Shown here in pieces: positions 32,000 to 40,000 of a stretch of 40,094 bases of DNA (position 1 is its first letter; each line of letters begins with the position of its first letter). A program made the position numbers and the translations under genes. Origin of the DNA: JAJPHY01 sp040754475 (GTDB lineage Bacteria; Actinomycetota; UBA4738; HRBIN12); the NCBI GenBank assembly GCA_040754475.1, contig JBFMCN010000057.1, positions 1-40,094 on the forward strand, given 5' to 3'. Under the pieces are notes generated by a model, which was not told the origin of the DNA, ran no database searches, and saw only the letters and a program-made list of their open reading frames with translations.

Positions 32000-32803
32000 G
32001 TGAATGAGGCCGGTGAGTGGTCGCAAATACGCAGGGCGGCTTCTGCCGCCGGCGTGGTCGTCCGACCCCTCGACACGCTCGAAGATGCTGATCGGATCCT
32101 GGAGGTCATGATCGCCACCTGGGGTGGGCACCAGTTGCTTCCGAGGGAGCTCATCCGTGCGCTCATGGACAGTGGGAACCGGCCTGTGGGGGCGTTCGAT
32201 GGCGCCCGGATGGTCGGCTATGCTCTCGGCTTTCTCGCTTACGACCAAGATGGGCCGCACCTCCACTCGCACATGCTGGCGGTCCTCCCGGACCATCGGT
32301 CGAAGGGGATCGGGTACGCGTTGAAGCTCGGTCAGCGGGCGGCGGCGCTCGAGCATGGAATCCGGTGCGTGAAGTGGACCTTCGACCCCCTCCTCTCCAG
32401 GAATGCCCACTTCAACATCGCGAAGCTCGGCGCCGTCTGTGACCGGTTCCACCGTGACTTCTACGGCCCGATGAGCGACCCGCTGAACCGCGGCGACCGA
32501 ACGGACCGGTTCGTGGTCCGGTGGGACGTGGCGGCGCATGGAGCCGGCTCGGCCGTGGAGGAGGGCGCCGTGATACTGGACCGAGAAGGACCGGGCGAGC
32601 TGCCTCGGCCGGTGATGTGCGGGCGGCCGGCGGTGGGGCCGGCGCTGGTGCGGATCCCGAGTGAGTATCTGGACGTCCGCGAGCGCGACCAAGGGCTCGC
32701 GAGCGCCTGGCGGGATGCCTGCGCCGAGGCCATCGAGGCTTGCATGGCGGTCGGACTCCGCGCGACCGGGTTCACGGCCGGGTCGGCCTACGTCTTCACA
32801 TGA
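32000..32803 (+). CDS. GNAT-family acyltransferase, partner of MenC/NSAR
   Basis: 267 residues from GTG 32000. It belongs to the predicted GNAT group (COG3375-like): VRPLDTLEDADRILEVMIAT, then GYALGFLAYDQDGPHLHSHM with the acyl-CoA loop LPDHRSKGIGYALKLGQ, KWTFDPLLSRNAHFNI and AKLGAVCDRFHRDFYG. ATGA overlap with the next gene couples the two. In Geobacillus a GNAT succinyltransferase of this kind works with N-succinylamino acid racemase to turn D- into L-amino acids. The substrate is therefore guessed to be an amino acid; not proven. Confidence 0.85.
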   Translation: MNEAGEWSQIRRAASAAGVVVRPLDTLEDADRILEVMIATWGGHQLLPRELIRALMDSGNRPVGAFDGARMVGYALGFLAYDQDGPHLHSHMLAVLPDHRSKGIGYALKLGQRAAALEHGIRCVKWTFDPLLSRNAHFNIAKLGAVCDRFHRDFYGPMSDPLNRGDRTDRFVVRWDVAAHGAGSAVEEGAVILDREGPGELPRPVMCGRPAVGPALVRIPSEYLDVRERDQGLASAWRDACAEAIEACMAVGLRATGFTAGSAYVFT

Positions 32804-33912
32804 GCCGCGTCCGCGCCGTCGAGCTTCGAGTGGTCGGATTGCCGTTGGCGCGCCCCTTCCGGACGAGCTTCGGTATCGAGACCGACAAGGAGTGCATCCT
32901 CGCCCGTGTGGAGACCGACGACGCTCACGGCTGGGGCGAGTGCGTGGCGGGCGTGGCCCCGAAGTTCTCTGAGGAGTTCAACGAGAGCGCGTGGCTCGTG
33001 CTGCGCGAATTCCTGGTGCCAGCGCTCCTTGCCGCAGGGGACGTGACCGCGGGCGATCTTGGTCGGGTCTTCGGGGGCATACGGGGGCACCCGATGGCCA
33101 AGGCGACCCTTTCAAATGCCCTCATGGATGCGGAGCTGCGGACGGAGGGTAGATCGCTCGCCGCCTTCCTGGGAGCGGACAAGGATCGGGTGGCCTGCGG
33201 AGTGTCGGTCGGCATCACGCCGACGACCGAGGAGCTGCTCGAACAAGTCGCAGGCTACATCGCGGAGGGGTACCGGCGTATCAAGCTCAAGATCGCGCCC
33301 GGTTTCGACGTCGCTCGGGTCGGCGCTGTGCGGCAGGCCCATCCCGATGCGACGCTCTCGGCTGACGCGAATGCCGCCTACACGCTCGAAGACGTCGGTG
33401 TGTTCCGAGCCCTGGACGATCTGGGCCTCCTGATGGTCGAACAGCCTCTGCCTGAGGACGACTTGGTGGCGCATGCGAAGCTGCAGGAGCGGATCAGCAC
33501 GGCGGTCTGCCTCGATGAGTCGATCCGCTCGGTGGCGGACGCGGCGGCGGCGCTCGAGCTCGGTGCCTGCCGGATCGTCAACGTGAAGCAGGGCCGGGTC
33601 GGCGGCCTCCTCGAGGCGAGGCGCGTCCACGACATCGCCCGTTCGCAGGAGGTACCCGTCTGGTGTGGGGGGATGCTTGAGACGGGGGTCGGGCGTGCGG
33701 CGAACCTGGCGCTTGCTGCCTTGCCGGGCTTCACGTTGCCGGGTGATACCAGCGCGAGCAAGCGCTACTTCGCCGACGACCTCACGGAGCCGTTCGAGAT
33801 GGCAACGGATGGGACGATAGCCGTGCCCTCGGGACCGGGGATCGGCGTGGAACCGCGTGCCGACCGGCTGACAGCGTGCACGCGGCGCGTAGAGCGGCTG
33901 AAGAAAGAGTGA
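32800..33912 (+). CDS. menC: o-Succinylbenzoate synthase / N-succinylamino acid racemase (enolase superfamily)
   Basis: 370 residues, ATG overlapping the GNAT stop. Enolase-superfamily fold with all catalytic residues: the KxK pair K162/K164 in RRIKLKIAPG, metal ligands D189 (LSADAN), E214 (MVEQPLPEDD) and D239 (CLDES), and the opposite lysine K263 (NVKQGRVGG). It belongs to the MLE-type NSAR/OSBS group. The rest of the men genes lie 23 kb to the left and lack a menC, so this gene probably makes o-succinylbenzoate. The GNAT partner suggests racemase activity as well, since NSAR/OSBS enzymes often do both. Confidence 0.88.
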   Translation: MSRVRAVELRVVGLPLARPFRTSFGIETDKECILARVETDDAHGWGECVAGVAPKFSEEFNESAWLVLREFLVPALLAAGDVTAGDLGRVFGGIRGHPMAKATLSNALMDAELRTEGRSLAAFLGADKDRVACGVSVGITPTTEELLEQVAGYIAEGYRRIKLKIAPGFDVARVGAVRQAHPDATLSADANAAYTLEDVGVFRALDDLGLLMVEQPLPEDDLVAHAKLQERISTAVCLDESIRSVADAAAALELGACRIVNVKQGRVGGLLEARRVHDIARSQEVPVWCGGMLETGVGRAANLALAALPGFTLPGDTSASKRYFADDLTEPFEMATDGTIAVPSGPGIGVEPRADRLTACTRRVERLKKE

Positions 33913-33931
33913 CAAAACCGCTGATTCCCGC

Positions 33932-33961
33932 TTGACCGCGGCGGAGGGCCCCGCCTAGAGT
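33932..33961 (+). promoter_or_regulatory. Strong promoter upstream of the repeat-protein gene
   Basis: TTGACC (33932-33937), an 18-base spacer and TAGAGT (33956-33961). The start would be at about 33968, one base before a long hairpin begins. Confidence 0.65.
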
Positions 33962-33968
33962 GCTCCCT

Positions 33969-34006
33969 GAGAGACCGCTGGAACCTTCGGGTTCCGGCGG
34001 TTTCTC
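33969..34006 (+). terminator. 17 bp UUCG-capped hairpin at the start of the repeat-protein leader, or menC terminator
   Basis: Arms 33969-33985 and 33990-34006 pair over 17 bp with two G-U pairs around a TTCG tetraloop. It is 56 bases after menC, so it may end that transcript. But it also begins right at the +1 of the promoter at 33932-33961 and lacks a T-tract, so it may be a 5' stabilising stem of the next mRNA. A second hairpin, GTCCCGCC/GGCGGGAC (34104-34130, 11-base loop), sits 30 bases before the next ATG. No known riboswitch family is recognised. Confidence 0.7.
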
Positions 34007-34160
34007 GCATCCGGGGGCGGCCACTTCCGTCCGCCGTGTTCGACCCTCGTGACCCCCGCAGAGAAATCTCGCGCTTCTCGTCTTGCGGTCCTTTACTGGA
34101 CGCGTCCCGCCGAGCGATGCTAGGCGGGACCTTTGCGGACCCGAAGAGGAAGGCAACGCC

Positions 34161-34778
34161 ATGAAGAAGCGCGTCGTCCGGGCAGGCGAGATCGAGATCG
34201 AGGATTCGGAGGGGCGGATCCGAGCACGCCTGGGGGTCACGAACGACGACTCTCCCTTCGTCGCGTTCTACGGCACCGACGAGCGGCTGCGCGCTCGTTT
34301 CGGAGTCCAGCTCGACGGGTCCGCGGGTCTTGCGATTGCTGACGGTGACGGGAAGGTACGGGCCACGTTCGGGCTGTTCTCCGACGGGTCGGCCAGCATG
34401 GCGATGGTCGACAAGAACGGAAAGGTACGGGCGAAGTTCGGCCTGGGGACGGAGGGCTCGCCGACGCTGGCGCTGCGGAACAGGAACGGCGAGCTGGGAT
34501 TCGTCTATAGCCTGGCGCAGCAAGGATCGCCGACGATCTCTCTCCAGGACGAAGACGGCAAGGTCCGAGCGAGGCTGGGACTGGCGGCGGAGGGATCGCC
34601 GATCCTACGCTTGCTGAACAAGGAAGGCGAGCTGCGGGCGATCATGGGGCTCACGTCCGACGGGACCCCGGTCCTCCAGTTCCTCGACAAGGACGGAGAC
34701 GTGCTGTGGGCCGCCCCCGAAACGCTTCCCGCCCCGCCTTCGTCGGGCGAACCTGCACCCGACTCCACAGCCCCCTGA
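34161..34778 (+). CDS. Protein of seven 23-residue repeats, function unknown
   Basis: 205 residues. After a 14-residue start, residues 15-175 are seven repeats of exactly 23 residues (15-37, 38-60, 61-83, 84-106, 107-129, 130-152, 153-175) and a partial eighth. The consensus is D-x-x-G-K-V-R-A-x-F-G-L-x-x-D-G-S-P-x-L-x-L-x; repeat four is DKNGKVRAKFGLGTEGSPTL. Short strand-turn units (DxxG, DGSP) suggest a beta-solenoid or beta-prism-like stack. The tail is Pro/Ser-rich. No signal peptide or membrane segment. ATG 34161 follows GAGGAAGG. No homologue is recognised by name. Confidence 0.82.
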   Translation: MKKRVVRAGEIEIEDSEGRIRARLGVTNDDSPFVAFYGTDERLRARFGVQLDGSAGLAIADGDGKVRATFGLFSDGSASMAMVDKNGKVRAKFGLGTEGSPTLALRNRNGELGFVYSLAQQGSPTISLQDEDGKVRARLGLAAEGSPILRLLNKEGELRAIMGLTSDGTPVLQFLDKDGDVLWAAPETLPAPPSSGEPAPDSTAP

Positions 34779-34904
34779 CGGTCGGCGAGACGACTTGCGC
34801 CCTTCCCTTTGGGCTCGACCAGCAGGTGGTGGAGTTCAGGGTGGCCAACGAGGCCGCGGGCGCAAGGATCGCGCCGGGAGACCTGTGCCTGCATCCCTGA
34901 GCCC

Positions 34905-34910
34905 TATGAT
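34905..34910 (+). promoter_or_regulatory. -10 element of tRNA-Ala
   Basis: TATGAT ends six bases before the first base of the tRNA (34917). CTGTGC at 34883-34888 could be a weak -35 with a 16-base spacer. The tRNA could thus be made without a 5' leader. Confidence 0.45.
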
Positions 34911-34916
34911 CTGGGC

Positions 34917-34989
34917 GGGGACGTAGCTCAGTTGGAAGAGCACCGCCTTTGCACGGCGGGGGTCGCCGGTTCGAGTCCGGTCGTCTCCA
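34917..34989 (+). tRNA. alaT: tRNA-Ala(TGC)
   Basis: Acceptor GGGGACG/CGTCTCC (one G-U pair), D arm, anticodon arm CCGCC/GGCGG with loop TTTGCAC (anticodon TGC), T arm with GGTTCGAGTCC and discriminator A at 34989. CCA is not encoded. In many actinobacteria it lies next to ileT; here 3.2 kb separates them. Confidence 0.95.
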
Positions 34990-34993
34990 CCTC

Positions 34994-35131
34994 TCAGTCG
35001 GTGGTCTCGCCGGGCTGTGATGGTTCGGCGGGCACGCGTTCGGGCACCTGCTCCGGCTCTGGGAGTACCTGGGGGATGGGCAGGGTGATCGGCTCGATCT
35101 CGAACACGCGTTTCGGCTTCCCGATGTTCAC
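34994..35131 (-). CDS. Small hypothetical protein, 45 residues
   Basis: It starts at GTG 35131 with GGAGGT seven bases upstream, and stops at TGA five bases from the 3' end of tRNA-Ala on the other strand. The product is basic at the start (NIGKPKRVFEIEPITLP) and then rich in Pro, Glu and Val (LPEPEQVPERVPAEPSQPGE). It is probably soluble and extended or disordered. The strong ribosome site and non-random composition support a real gene. I do not recognise a family. Confidence 0.65.
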   Translation of the reverse strand: MNIGKPKRVFEIEPITLPIPQVLPEPEQVPERVPAEPSQPGETTD

Positions 35132-35250
35132 CAGTCGTACCTCCGGCTGGGCACTTTGATCCGTCTCCGGCTAACTCGAGGGTATCGCGGTTCGGCGTGA
35201 TCGGGAAGACCGGGGTTGGAGTGCGTCGGAGCTTGCCTCCAGGCGCTTGG

Positions 35251-35256
35251 TAGGCT
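35251..35256 (+). promoter_or_regulatory. -10 element TAGGCT of the S9 peptidase gene
   Basis: TAGGCT ends eight bases before the ATG at 35265, without a Shine-Dalgarno, so the transcript is likely leaderless. Confidence 0.4.
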
Positions 35257-35264
35257 GCCGGCCT

Positions 35265-37073
35265 ATGGCCAAAGGCATGCCGTTGTGGGAACGGCGATTC
35301 CGAGCGCCCGTCCTTCACCTTCCGCACTGGTCGCCTGCCGCACCCGATCGCCTCGTGCTGATCTCGAACGAGTCCGGGTCGCACCAGGCGCACGCGTGGA
35401 ACCGCGGGACCGGTTCGCTCCAGCGTGTGACCGACGAGCCGGTCGGCGTCGCCCTCGCCACCGTCGATTTCCACGGTGAAAGCGTTCTGTGGTTCCGAGA
35501 CGAGACCGGCGACGAGTCGGGGAAGTGGCTGGCTAAGCCCTTCGCTGGCGGCGAGCCGAAGCCGCTCCTGCCCGGAGTTCCTGCGGGTTGGCCCGAGGGT
35601 CTCGCCGTCGGGCCCACTCTCGTCGCGGCCGTGATCGCCGACCGTAGGGGGTTCGGAGTCTACGTCTCGGAGAGGGGCGGGCCCGCGAGGGAGATCCATC
35701 GGGACGTCGACATCATCTCGATCGGCCAGTTCGAGGCAGAGGGCGAGGGGTTCGAGCGCGGAGGCCTCTCTGCGGACGAGACGTTCCTTTGCTTCGATGC
35801 GGCGCAGGACGGCGACAGCATCCACCGGGCGCTGCACGTGATCAACGCGCGCACGGGTGAGGTCGTGAGTGGGCTCTCCGACGGACCGGGCAACCGCCTG
35901 AGCTGCAGCGCGTGGTCGCCGCTCGCGGGCGACCAGCGGCTGCTGGTTGCCCACGAGAGGGAGGGGCATGCCAGGCCCGGCATCTGGAACCCCGTGACGG
36001 GTGAGCGGATCGACCTCGCCTTTGACCTGCCGGGTGAGGTGTATCCGCTCGACTGGTGGCCGGACGCGCGCTCAATCCTGGTTGGTCACAGGTATTGCGG
36101 GCGGGACGAGCTGTTCCGGTGGGATCTCGCGACCAGGAGCACTGTCGAGATCCCGATGGTCCGCGGTGAAGTGTTCGGTGCGCGGGTTCGGCCCGACGGC
36201 CGCGTGTGGTTCCGGCTCGCGCGGGGAGACCGTGCCTCGCGGCTGCTGAACGACAGGGGGGAGGAGATCCTCCGGCCGGACGTCGACGAGAGCGCGGTGA
36301 AGGGGCGACCCCAGCACTCGTGGACCTTCCCCAACCCCTCTGGTGATGTCGTCCACGGCTTCGTCGTCCTGCCGGATGGCGAAGGCCCGTTCCCGCTCTA
36401 CCTCAAGGTGCACGGTGGGCCGGAATGGCTGTACTGCGACACGTGGTGGCCGGACGTCCAGATGCTCGTCGATCACGGGTTCGCCGTGGCCATGGTCAAC
36501 TACAGAGGATCTGCCGGCTACGGTCGTGACTGGCGTGACCACATCATCGGGAACGTCGGGTTCCCGGAGGTGGAGGACGTGGTTGCCGGGCTCGACGATC
36601 TCGTGGCCCGAGGGATCGCCGACCCCTCGAGAGTCGTGATCGCCGGTTGGTCGTGGGGAGGGTACTTGAGTCTCCTCGCCGTCGGGCTGCATCCGGACCG
36701 GTTCACAGCCGCAGTCGCCGGCGTGCCGGTCGGCGACTACTCGCAGTCCTACGAGGGGTCGGCGCCGGCGCTACAGGCCTACGATCGGTCGCTGCTCGGC
36801 GGAACCGTCTACGAGGTTCCCGACCTCGTGCGCGAGCGGAACGCGGTCACCTACGTCGACCGTGTGAAGGCCCCGATCCTGTTCCTGATCGGCCAGAACG
36901 ACTCGCGGTGTCCGCCCGATCAGGCGATGGCGTACGTGAGGGCCCTTCAGGCCCGGGGAGGCGAGGCGGAGCTGTACACCTACGGGTCGGGGCACTCCTC
37001 GTACGTCGTGGACGAGGAGATCCGCCAGTGGCGGGCGGTGCTGGAGTTCGTGCTCCGCCGCGTCCCCGTCTGA
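35265..37073 (+). CDS. S9 family prolyl oligopeptidase-type serine peptidase
   Basis: 602 residues: an N-terminal beta-propeller (about 15-350) and a C-terminal alpha/beta-hydrolase domain. The catalytic triad is S463 in GWSWGGY, D546 in GQNDSRCPP and H577 in GSGHSSY. The oxyanion region KVHGGPEW and VNYRGSAGYGRDW match acylaminoacyl-peptidase/dipeptidyl-peptidase types of family S9. No signal peptide, so it is cytoplasmic. ATG 35265 is set by the -10 box eight bases upstream. It may cleave short peptides; the substrate cannot be read from the sequence. Confidence 0.92.
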   Translation: MAKGMPLWERRFRAPVLHLPHWSPAAPDRLVLISNESGSHQAHAWNRGTGSLQRVTDEPVGVALATVDFHGESVLWFRDETGDESGKWLAKPFAGGEPKPLLPGVPAGWPEGLAVGPTLVAAVIADRRGFGVYVSERGGPAREIHRDVDIISIGQFEAEGEGFERGGLSADETFLCFDAAQDGDSIHRALHVINARTGEVVSGLSDGPGNRLSCSAWSPLAGDQRLLVAHEREGHARPGIWNPVTGERIDLAFDLPGEVYPLDWWPDARSILVGHRYCGRDELFRWDLATRSTVEIPMVRGEVFGARVRPDGRVWFRLARGDRASRLLNDRGEEILRPDVDESAVKGRPQHSWTFPNPSGDVVHGFVVLPDGEGPFPLYLKVHGGPEWLYCDTWWPDVQMLVDHGFAVAMVNYRGSAGYGRDWRDHIIGNVGFPEVEDVVAGLDDLVARGIADPSRVVIAGWSWGGYLSLLAVGLHPDRFTAAVAGVPVGDYSQSYEGSAPALQAYDRSLLGGTVYEVPDLVRERNAVTYVDRVKAPILFLIGQNDSRCPPDQAMAYVRALQARGGEAELYTYGSGHSSYVVDEEIRQWRAVLEFVLRRVPV

Positions 37074-37094
37074 CCGACCCGGCCGGCCTACCGG

Positions 37095-38327
37095 CTACCA
37101 GCCACCGCGTAGCCGTTCGGCCTCCGCGACCCGCCCGACCGCGATGTCGTAGGCTGCCTCGCGGTGCGTGATCCCCTTCTCGTTGGCCTGAGCGAGGACG
37201 TTGTCGGTCGCCGCGTTCATCAGCTCGGCCAGGCGCGAGTTCACCCGCTCCTCGGTCCAATGATCGCGTTGCAGGTTCTGGACCCACTCGAGGTAGGAGA
37301 CGACCACTCCACCGGCGCTCCCGAGGATGTCTGGGATGACCGTGACCCCACGAGTGGTCAGTATGGAATCCGCCTCGGGCGTGGTTGGGTAGTTCGCGAT
37401 CTCGAGTATGAGGTTCGCCGCCACGAGGTCGGCGTTGTCCTCACGGATGTTCTCTTCCAGGGCGGCGGGGGCCAGCACCTCACAGTCGACGCCGATGAGG
37501 TCCTCGGGGGGAATGGTGTCGGCGTGCTTGTACTCGATCACGCTCCCCGTTTCCCGCTTGTGCGCAAGCACTGCCTTGGGATCCAGGCCCTCCCGGTTGT
37601 GGATCGCCCCTTTGCTGTCGGAAACGGCCACGATCGTGTAGCCAGCTGCCGCGGCGAGGATCGAGAACCAGGTGGCGGCGTTGCCGTAGCCCTCCGCGGC
37701 CACGCGTATCTTCTCGCGGGTCCACCCGCGGTGGTGGGCGATCCGGTCTAGGCAGAGGAACGCCCCTCGCCCGGTCGCCTGCTCACGTCCGAGCGAGCCA
37801 CCGAGGGGGATCGGCTTGCCGGTCAGTATGCCCGGCGCGTCCCCGTACATCCGGCTGTACTCGTCGTACATCCAAGCCATCTCCCGCCCGCTCGTGTTCA
37901 CGTCCGGCGCGGGGATGTCGGTGAACACACCGATGACCGGGGCGATCTCGCGGATGAACGCACGAGAGAGCCGTTCCAGCTCTCCGAGGGAGAGCTGCTT
38001 GGGATCCACAGTGACGCCGCCTTTGCCGCCTCCGAACGGGATTTCGAGAAGCGAGCACTTCCAGGTCATCAGTGCTGCGAAGCACCTGATCTCGTCCATG
38101 GAGACCGTCTGGTGGAACCGCAGCCCACCCTTGAAGGGACCGCGAGCGTTGTTGTGCTGGACGCGGTAGCCCTCGAACGTCCGGACCAGCCCGTCGTCCA
38201 TGGGAACGCGGACCTGGACTGTTGTCTCGCGCCTGTGCGTCTTGAGCAATTCTGTGATCGAGGGATCGAGCGAGAGGCGTTCGGCGGCCGCCTCGAAGAA
38301 ACCCCGGACAGCCTCGTAGGCAGGCAC
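37095..38327 (-). CDS. Glutamate dehydrogenase family (Glu/Leu/Phe/Val dehydrogenase)
   Basis: Links 2-oxoglutarate and glutamate through NAD(P). 410 residues from GTG 38327. Substrate and catalytic residues: K66 in GPFKGGLRFH, K90 in MTWKCSLLEIPFGGGKGG, K102, and D142 in PAPDVNTS. The nucleotide-binding motif is EGYGNAATW, then VAVSDSKGAI. LGSAGGVVVSYLEWVQN near the end is typical of the family. GTG 38327 has AAAGGAGA upstream; an ATG at 38369 lacks a site and falls in a hairpin. Converges on the S9 gene over 21 bp. Confidence 0.92.
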   Translation of the reverse strand: MPAYEAVRGFFEAAAERLSLDPSITELLKTHRRETTVQVRVPMDDGLVRTFEGYRVQHNNARGPFKGGLRFHQTVSMDEIRCFAALMTWKCSLLEIPFGGGKGGVTVDPKQLSLGELERLSRAFIREIAPVIGVFTDIPAPDVNTSGREMAWMYDEYSRMYGDAPGILTGKPIPLGGSLGREQATGRGAFLCLDRIAHHRGWTREKIRVAAEGYGNAATWFSILAAAAGYTIVAVSDSKGAIHNREGLDPKAVLAHKRETGSVIEYKHADTIPPEDLIGVDCEVLAPAALEENIREDNADLVAANLILEIANYPTTPEADSILTTRGVTVIPDILGSAGGVVVSYLEWVQNLQRDHWTEERVNSRLAELMNAATDNVLAQANEKGITHREAAYDIAVGRVAEAERLRGGW

Positions 38328-38362
38328 CGGTCGTCTCCTTTCCGTTTGGATCGGCGTGGCTT

Positions 38363-38396
38363 CCGCCATTTGTCGCGCGCTGCACGCGGATGGCGG
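38363..38396 (-). terminator. Hairpin after the polysaccharide deacetylase gene
   Basis: Arms CCGCCAT (38363-38369) and ATGGCGG (38390-38396) with an inner CGCG/CGCG pairing. It lies ten bases after the deacetylase stop and 36 bases before the dehydrogenase start on the same strand. No T-tract, so only a moderate case for termination. Confidence 0.45.
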
Positions 38397-38405
38397 AGCA
38401 GGAGG

Positions 38406-39992
38406 CTACGCGGTTCGGAAGAGGGCCGTCAAGCCGACGGGCTCGAGCCCGCGCGCCCGCAGGCCGTCGATGATGGCGGGTAGGGCGTCGGCCGTCTGGT
38501 CGAGCGTGTGGAGCACGACGATGCTTCCCGAGTGCGTCGCGGAAAGCACTCGAGCGGCGATGGCAGAGGCTCCGGGGCGCCGCCAATCCTGAGGGTCGAC
38601 GTCCCAGAGCACGGTGTGGAGGTAGCCTGCCTGACCTGCAGTGGAGAGGACTGCCTGGTCGTAGCTGCCGTATGGCGGCCGGAACCAGGGAACCGAAGTG
38701 ACCCGCGCGACGCGCCACCAAGCTTCGGAGTCGGACACGAGCTGGTGAAGGACTTCACGTTCTCCGAGCAACGACATGTTCGGGTGGTTCCAGCCGTGCG
38801 CGCCGATCGTGTGGCCCAGGGCCGCGGTCCGGTGCGCCACGTTCGGGAAGGCGGCGACGTAGACCCCCGAGCAGAAGAAGGAGGCCTGAGCGTGGCGAGC
38901 ATCCAGGATCGACAGTATCCGGCTCCACGCGCTCTGCGAGTAGCAGTCGTCGAAGGTGAGAGCGACCCGACCCTTGGCGTCGTCCTTGTGCCGCACGACG
39001 GTCGTGCTGACGGGCCGCTCGTTGCGGAAAGGAACGGGGTGGGTCAGCCGGACGTTGCCGGCGCTGTCGCGGACAACGAATCCCACGTCGTACAGGCATG
39101 GCGGAGCGGGGGCGTTTCCGGTCCGCCCGTTCCAAGAGAGAGTCGCGAGCTCCGGCGCCAGCTCTCTGGGCCTGGATCTGAAGACTCGTGACTCGGCCAC
39201 GTCCGTCACGACATATGAGACTCCGACCGAGGGGCTCCGATCCCAGATCCTGAAGGTGAATCCCACGGGCCCGATGGAGCGCATGGGGTCGGGCGCGATG
39301 CGGCGGAGGACGAAGTCGGGGCGGTGAGTGTCGACGAGGGTGTCGACCGTGGCCTTACCTCCCTTCCCGGACTCGTCCGTCGCCTCGGCGAGAAGTGCGT
39401 ATGCCCCGTCCGGCACCCTGCGCCCATTGGAGGCGCGGCCGTCCCAGACGAACGGGATCGTCCCGGCCTCGACTCCGATGGAGCTGGCAAGGCTTTGGAC
39501 GAAGAGCCCGTGGGCGCTAAGGACGCTGACCGACAGCGTTGCGGGAACGCCGAGGGTGACACGGAGGGTGGTCGCATCCAACCTCCCGTCCCCGTTCGGG
39601 CTGAAAGCGTGCCGCGACAGGGTGACGGCTACTGCAAGGGAGTTGTCGACGGCGACCGTCACCGTGGCCGTCGCCGTGGAGACCCCGTCCGACGCCACCG
39701 CCCGAACGATGGCCGGCCCCGAGTATCCGGCCGTGTTCCACTCGGCCGACCACCCGTCGGTCGGCTCGGTGTCGGAGGCGATCAGCGTCCAGGAGGAGCC
39801 GTCGGAGGACCAGTCGAACTCGACCGAGGTGACGACGACTGCGGTTGCCACCGAGACCCTGACGGTGCCGGCCACCACCGCACCCTCGGCTGGTTCCGTG
39901 ATACTCACGACCGGCTCGGCCGCGGCGATCGCTGCCGAGAGCGAAGAGACGAGGACGGTGCTGAGCGCGAGGGCTACGAGCGGGCGTCGCAT
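38406..39992 (-). CDS. Secreted polysaccharide deacetylase with Ig-like domains
   Basis: 528 residues. Signal peptide (1-25, cleavage near AIAAAEP). Beta-sandwich repeats follow: a bacterial Ig-like domain (27-117), a FlgD-like segment (FSPNGDGRLDATTLRV, VPDGAYALLAEATDESGK, about 128-215) and another sandwich (225-325). The NodB homology domain is C-terminal (340-525): D348-D349 in TFDDC, H399 and H403 in IGAHGWNH, RPPYGSYD, and H495 in LHTLDQ. It removes acetyl groups from a surface polysaccharide or peptidoglycan sugar; which one is not shown. Start ATG 39992 lies eight bases from a -10 box. Confidence 0.91.
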   Translation of the reverse strand: MRRPLVALALSTVLVSSLSAAIAAAEPVVSITEPAEGAVVAGTVRVSVATAVVVTSVEFDWSSDGSSWTLIASDTEPTDGWSAEWNTAGYSGPAIVRAVASDGVSTATATVTVAVDNSLAVAVTLSRHAFSPNGDGRLDATTLRVTLGVPATLSVSVLSAHGLFVQSLASSIGVEAGTIPFVWDGRASNGRRVPDGAYALLAEATDESGKGGKATVDTLVDTHRPDFVLRRIAPDPMRSIGPVGFTFRIWDRSPSVGVSYVVTDVAESRVFRSRPRELAPELATLSWNGRTGNAPAPPCLYDVGFVVRDSAGNVRLTHPVPFRNERPVSTTVVRHKDDAKGRVALTFDDCYSQSAWSRILSILDARHAQASFFCSGVYVAAFPNVAHRTAALGHTIGAHGWNHPNMSLLGEREVLHQLVSDSEAWWRVARVTSVPWFRPPYGSYDQAVLSTAGQAGYLHTVLWDVDPQDWRRPGASAIAARVLSATHSGSIVVLHTLDQTADALPAIIDGLRARGLEPVGLTALFRTA

Positions 39993-40000
39993 CCGATCGG

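Noticed and set aside
34104..34130. A known riboswitch in the leader of the repeat gene.
   Set aside because: Only a simple stem is visible; no family core I can recognise.
34161..34778. 69-base periodicity read as a DNA tandem repeat or CRISPR-like array.
   Set aside because: Conservation is at the amino-acid level; the DNA copies differ too much and there are no spacers.
34706..34900. A 64-codon frame ending shortly before tRNA-Ala (VEFRVANEAAGARIAPGDL near its end).
   Set aside because: The end looks protein-like, but there is no Shine-Dalgarno, the start lies inside the repeat gene and the first half is Arg/Pro-rich shadow. Could be a remnant; not supported enough to list.
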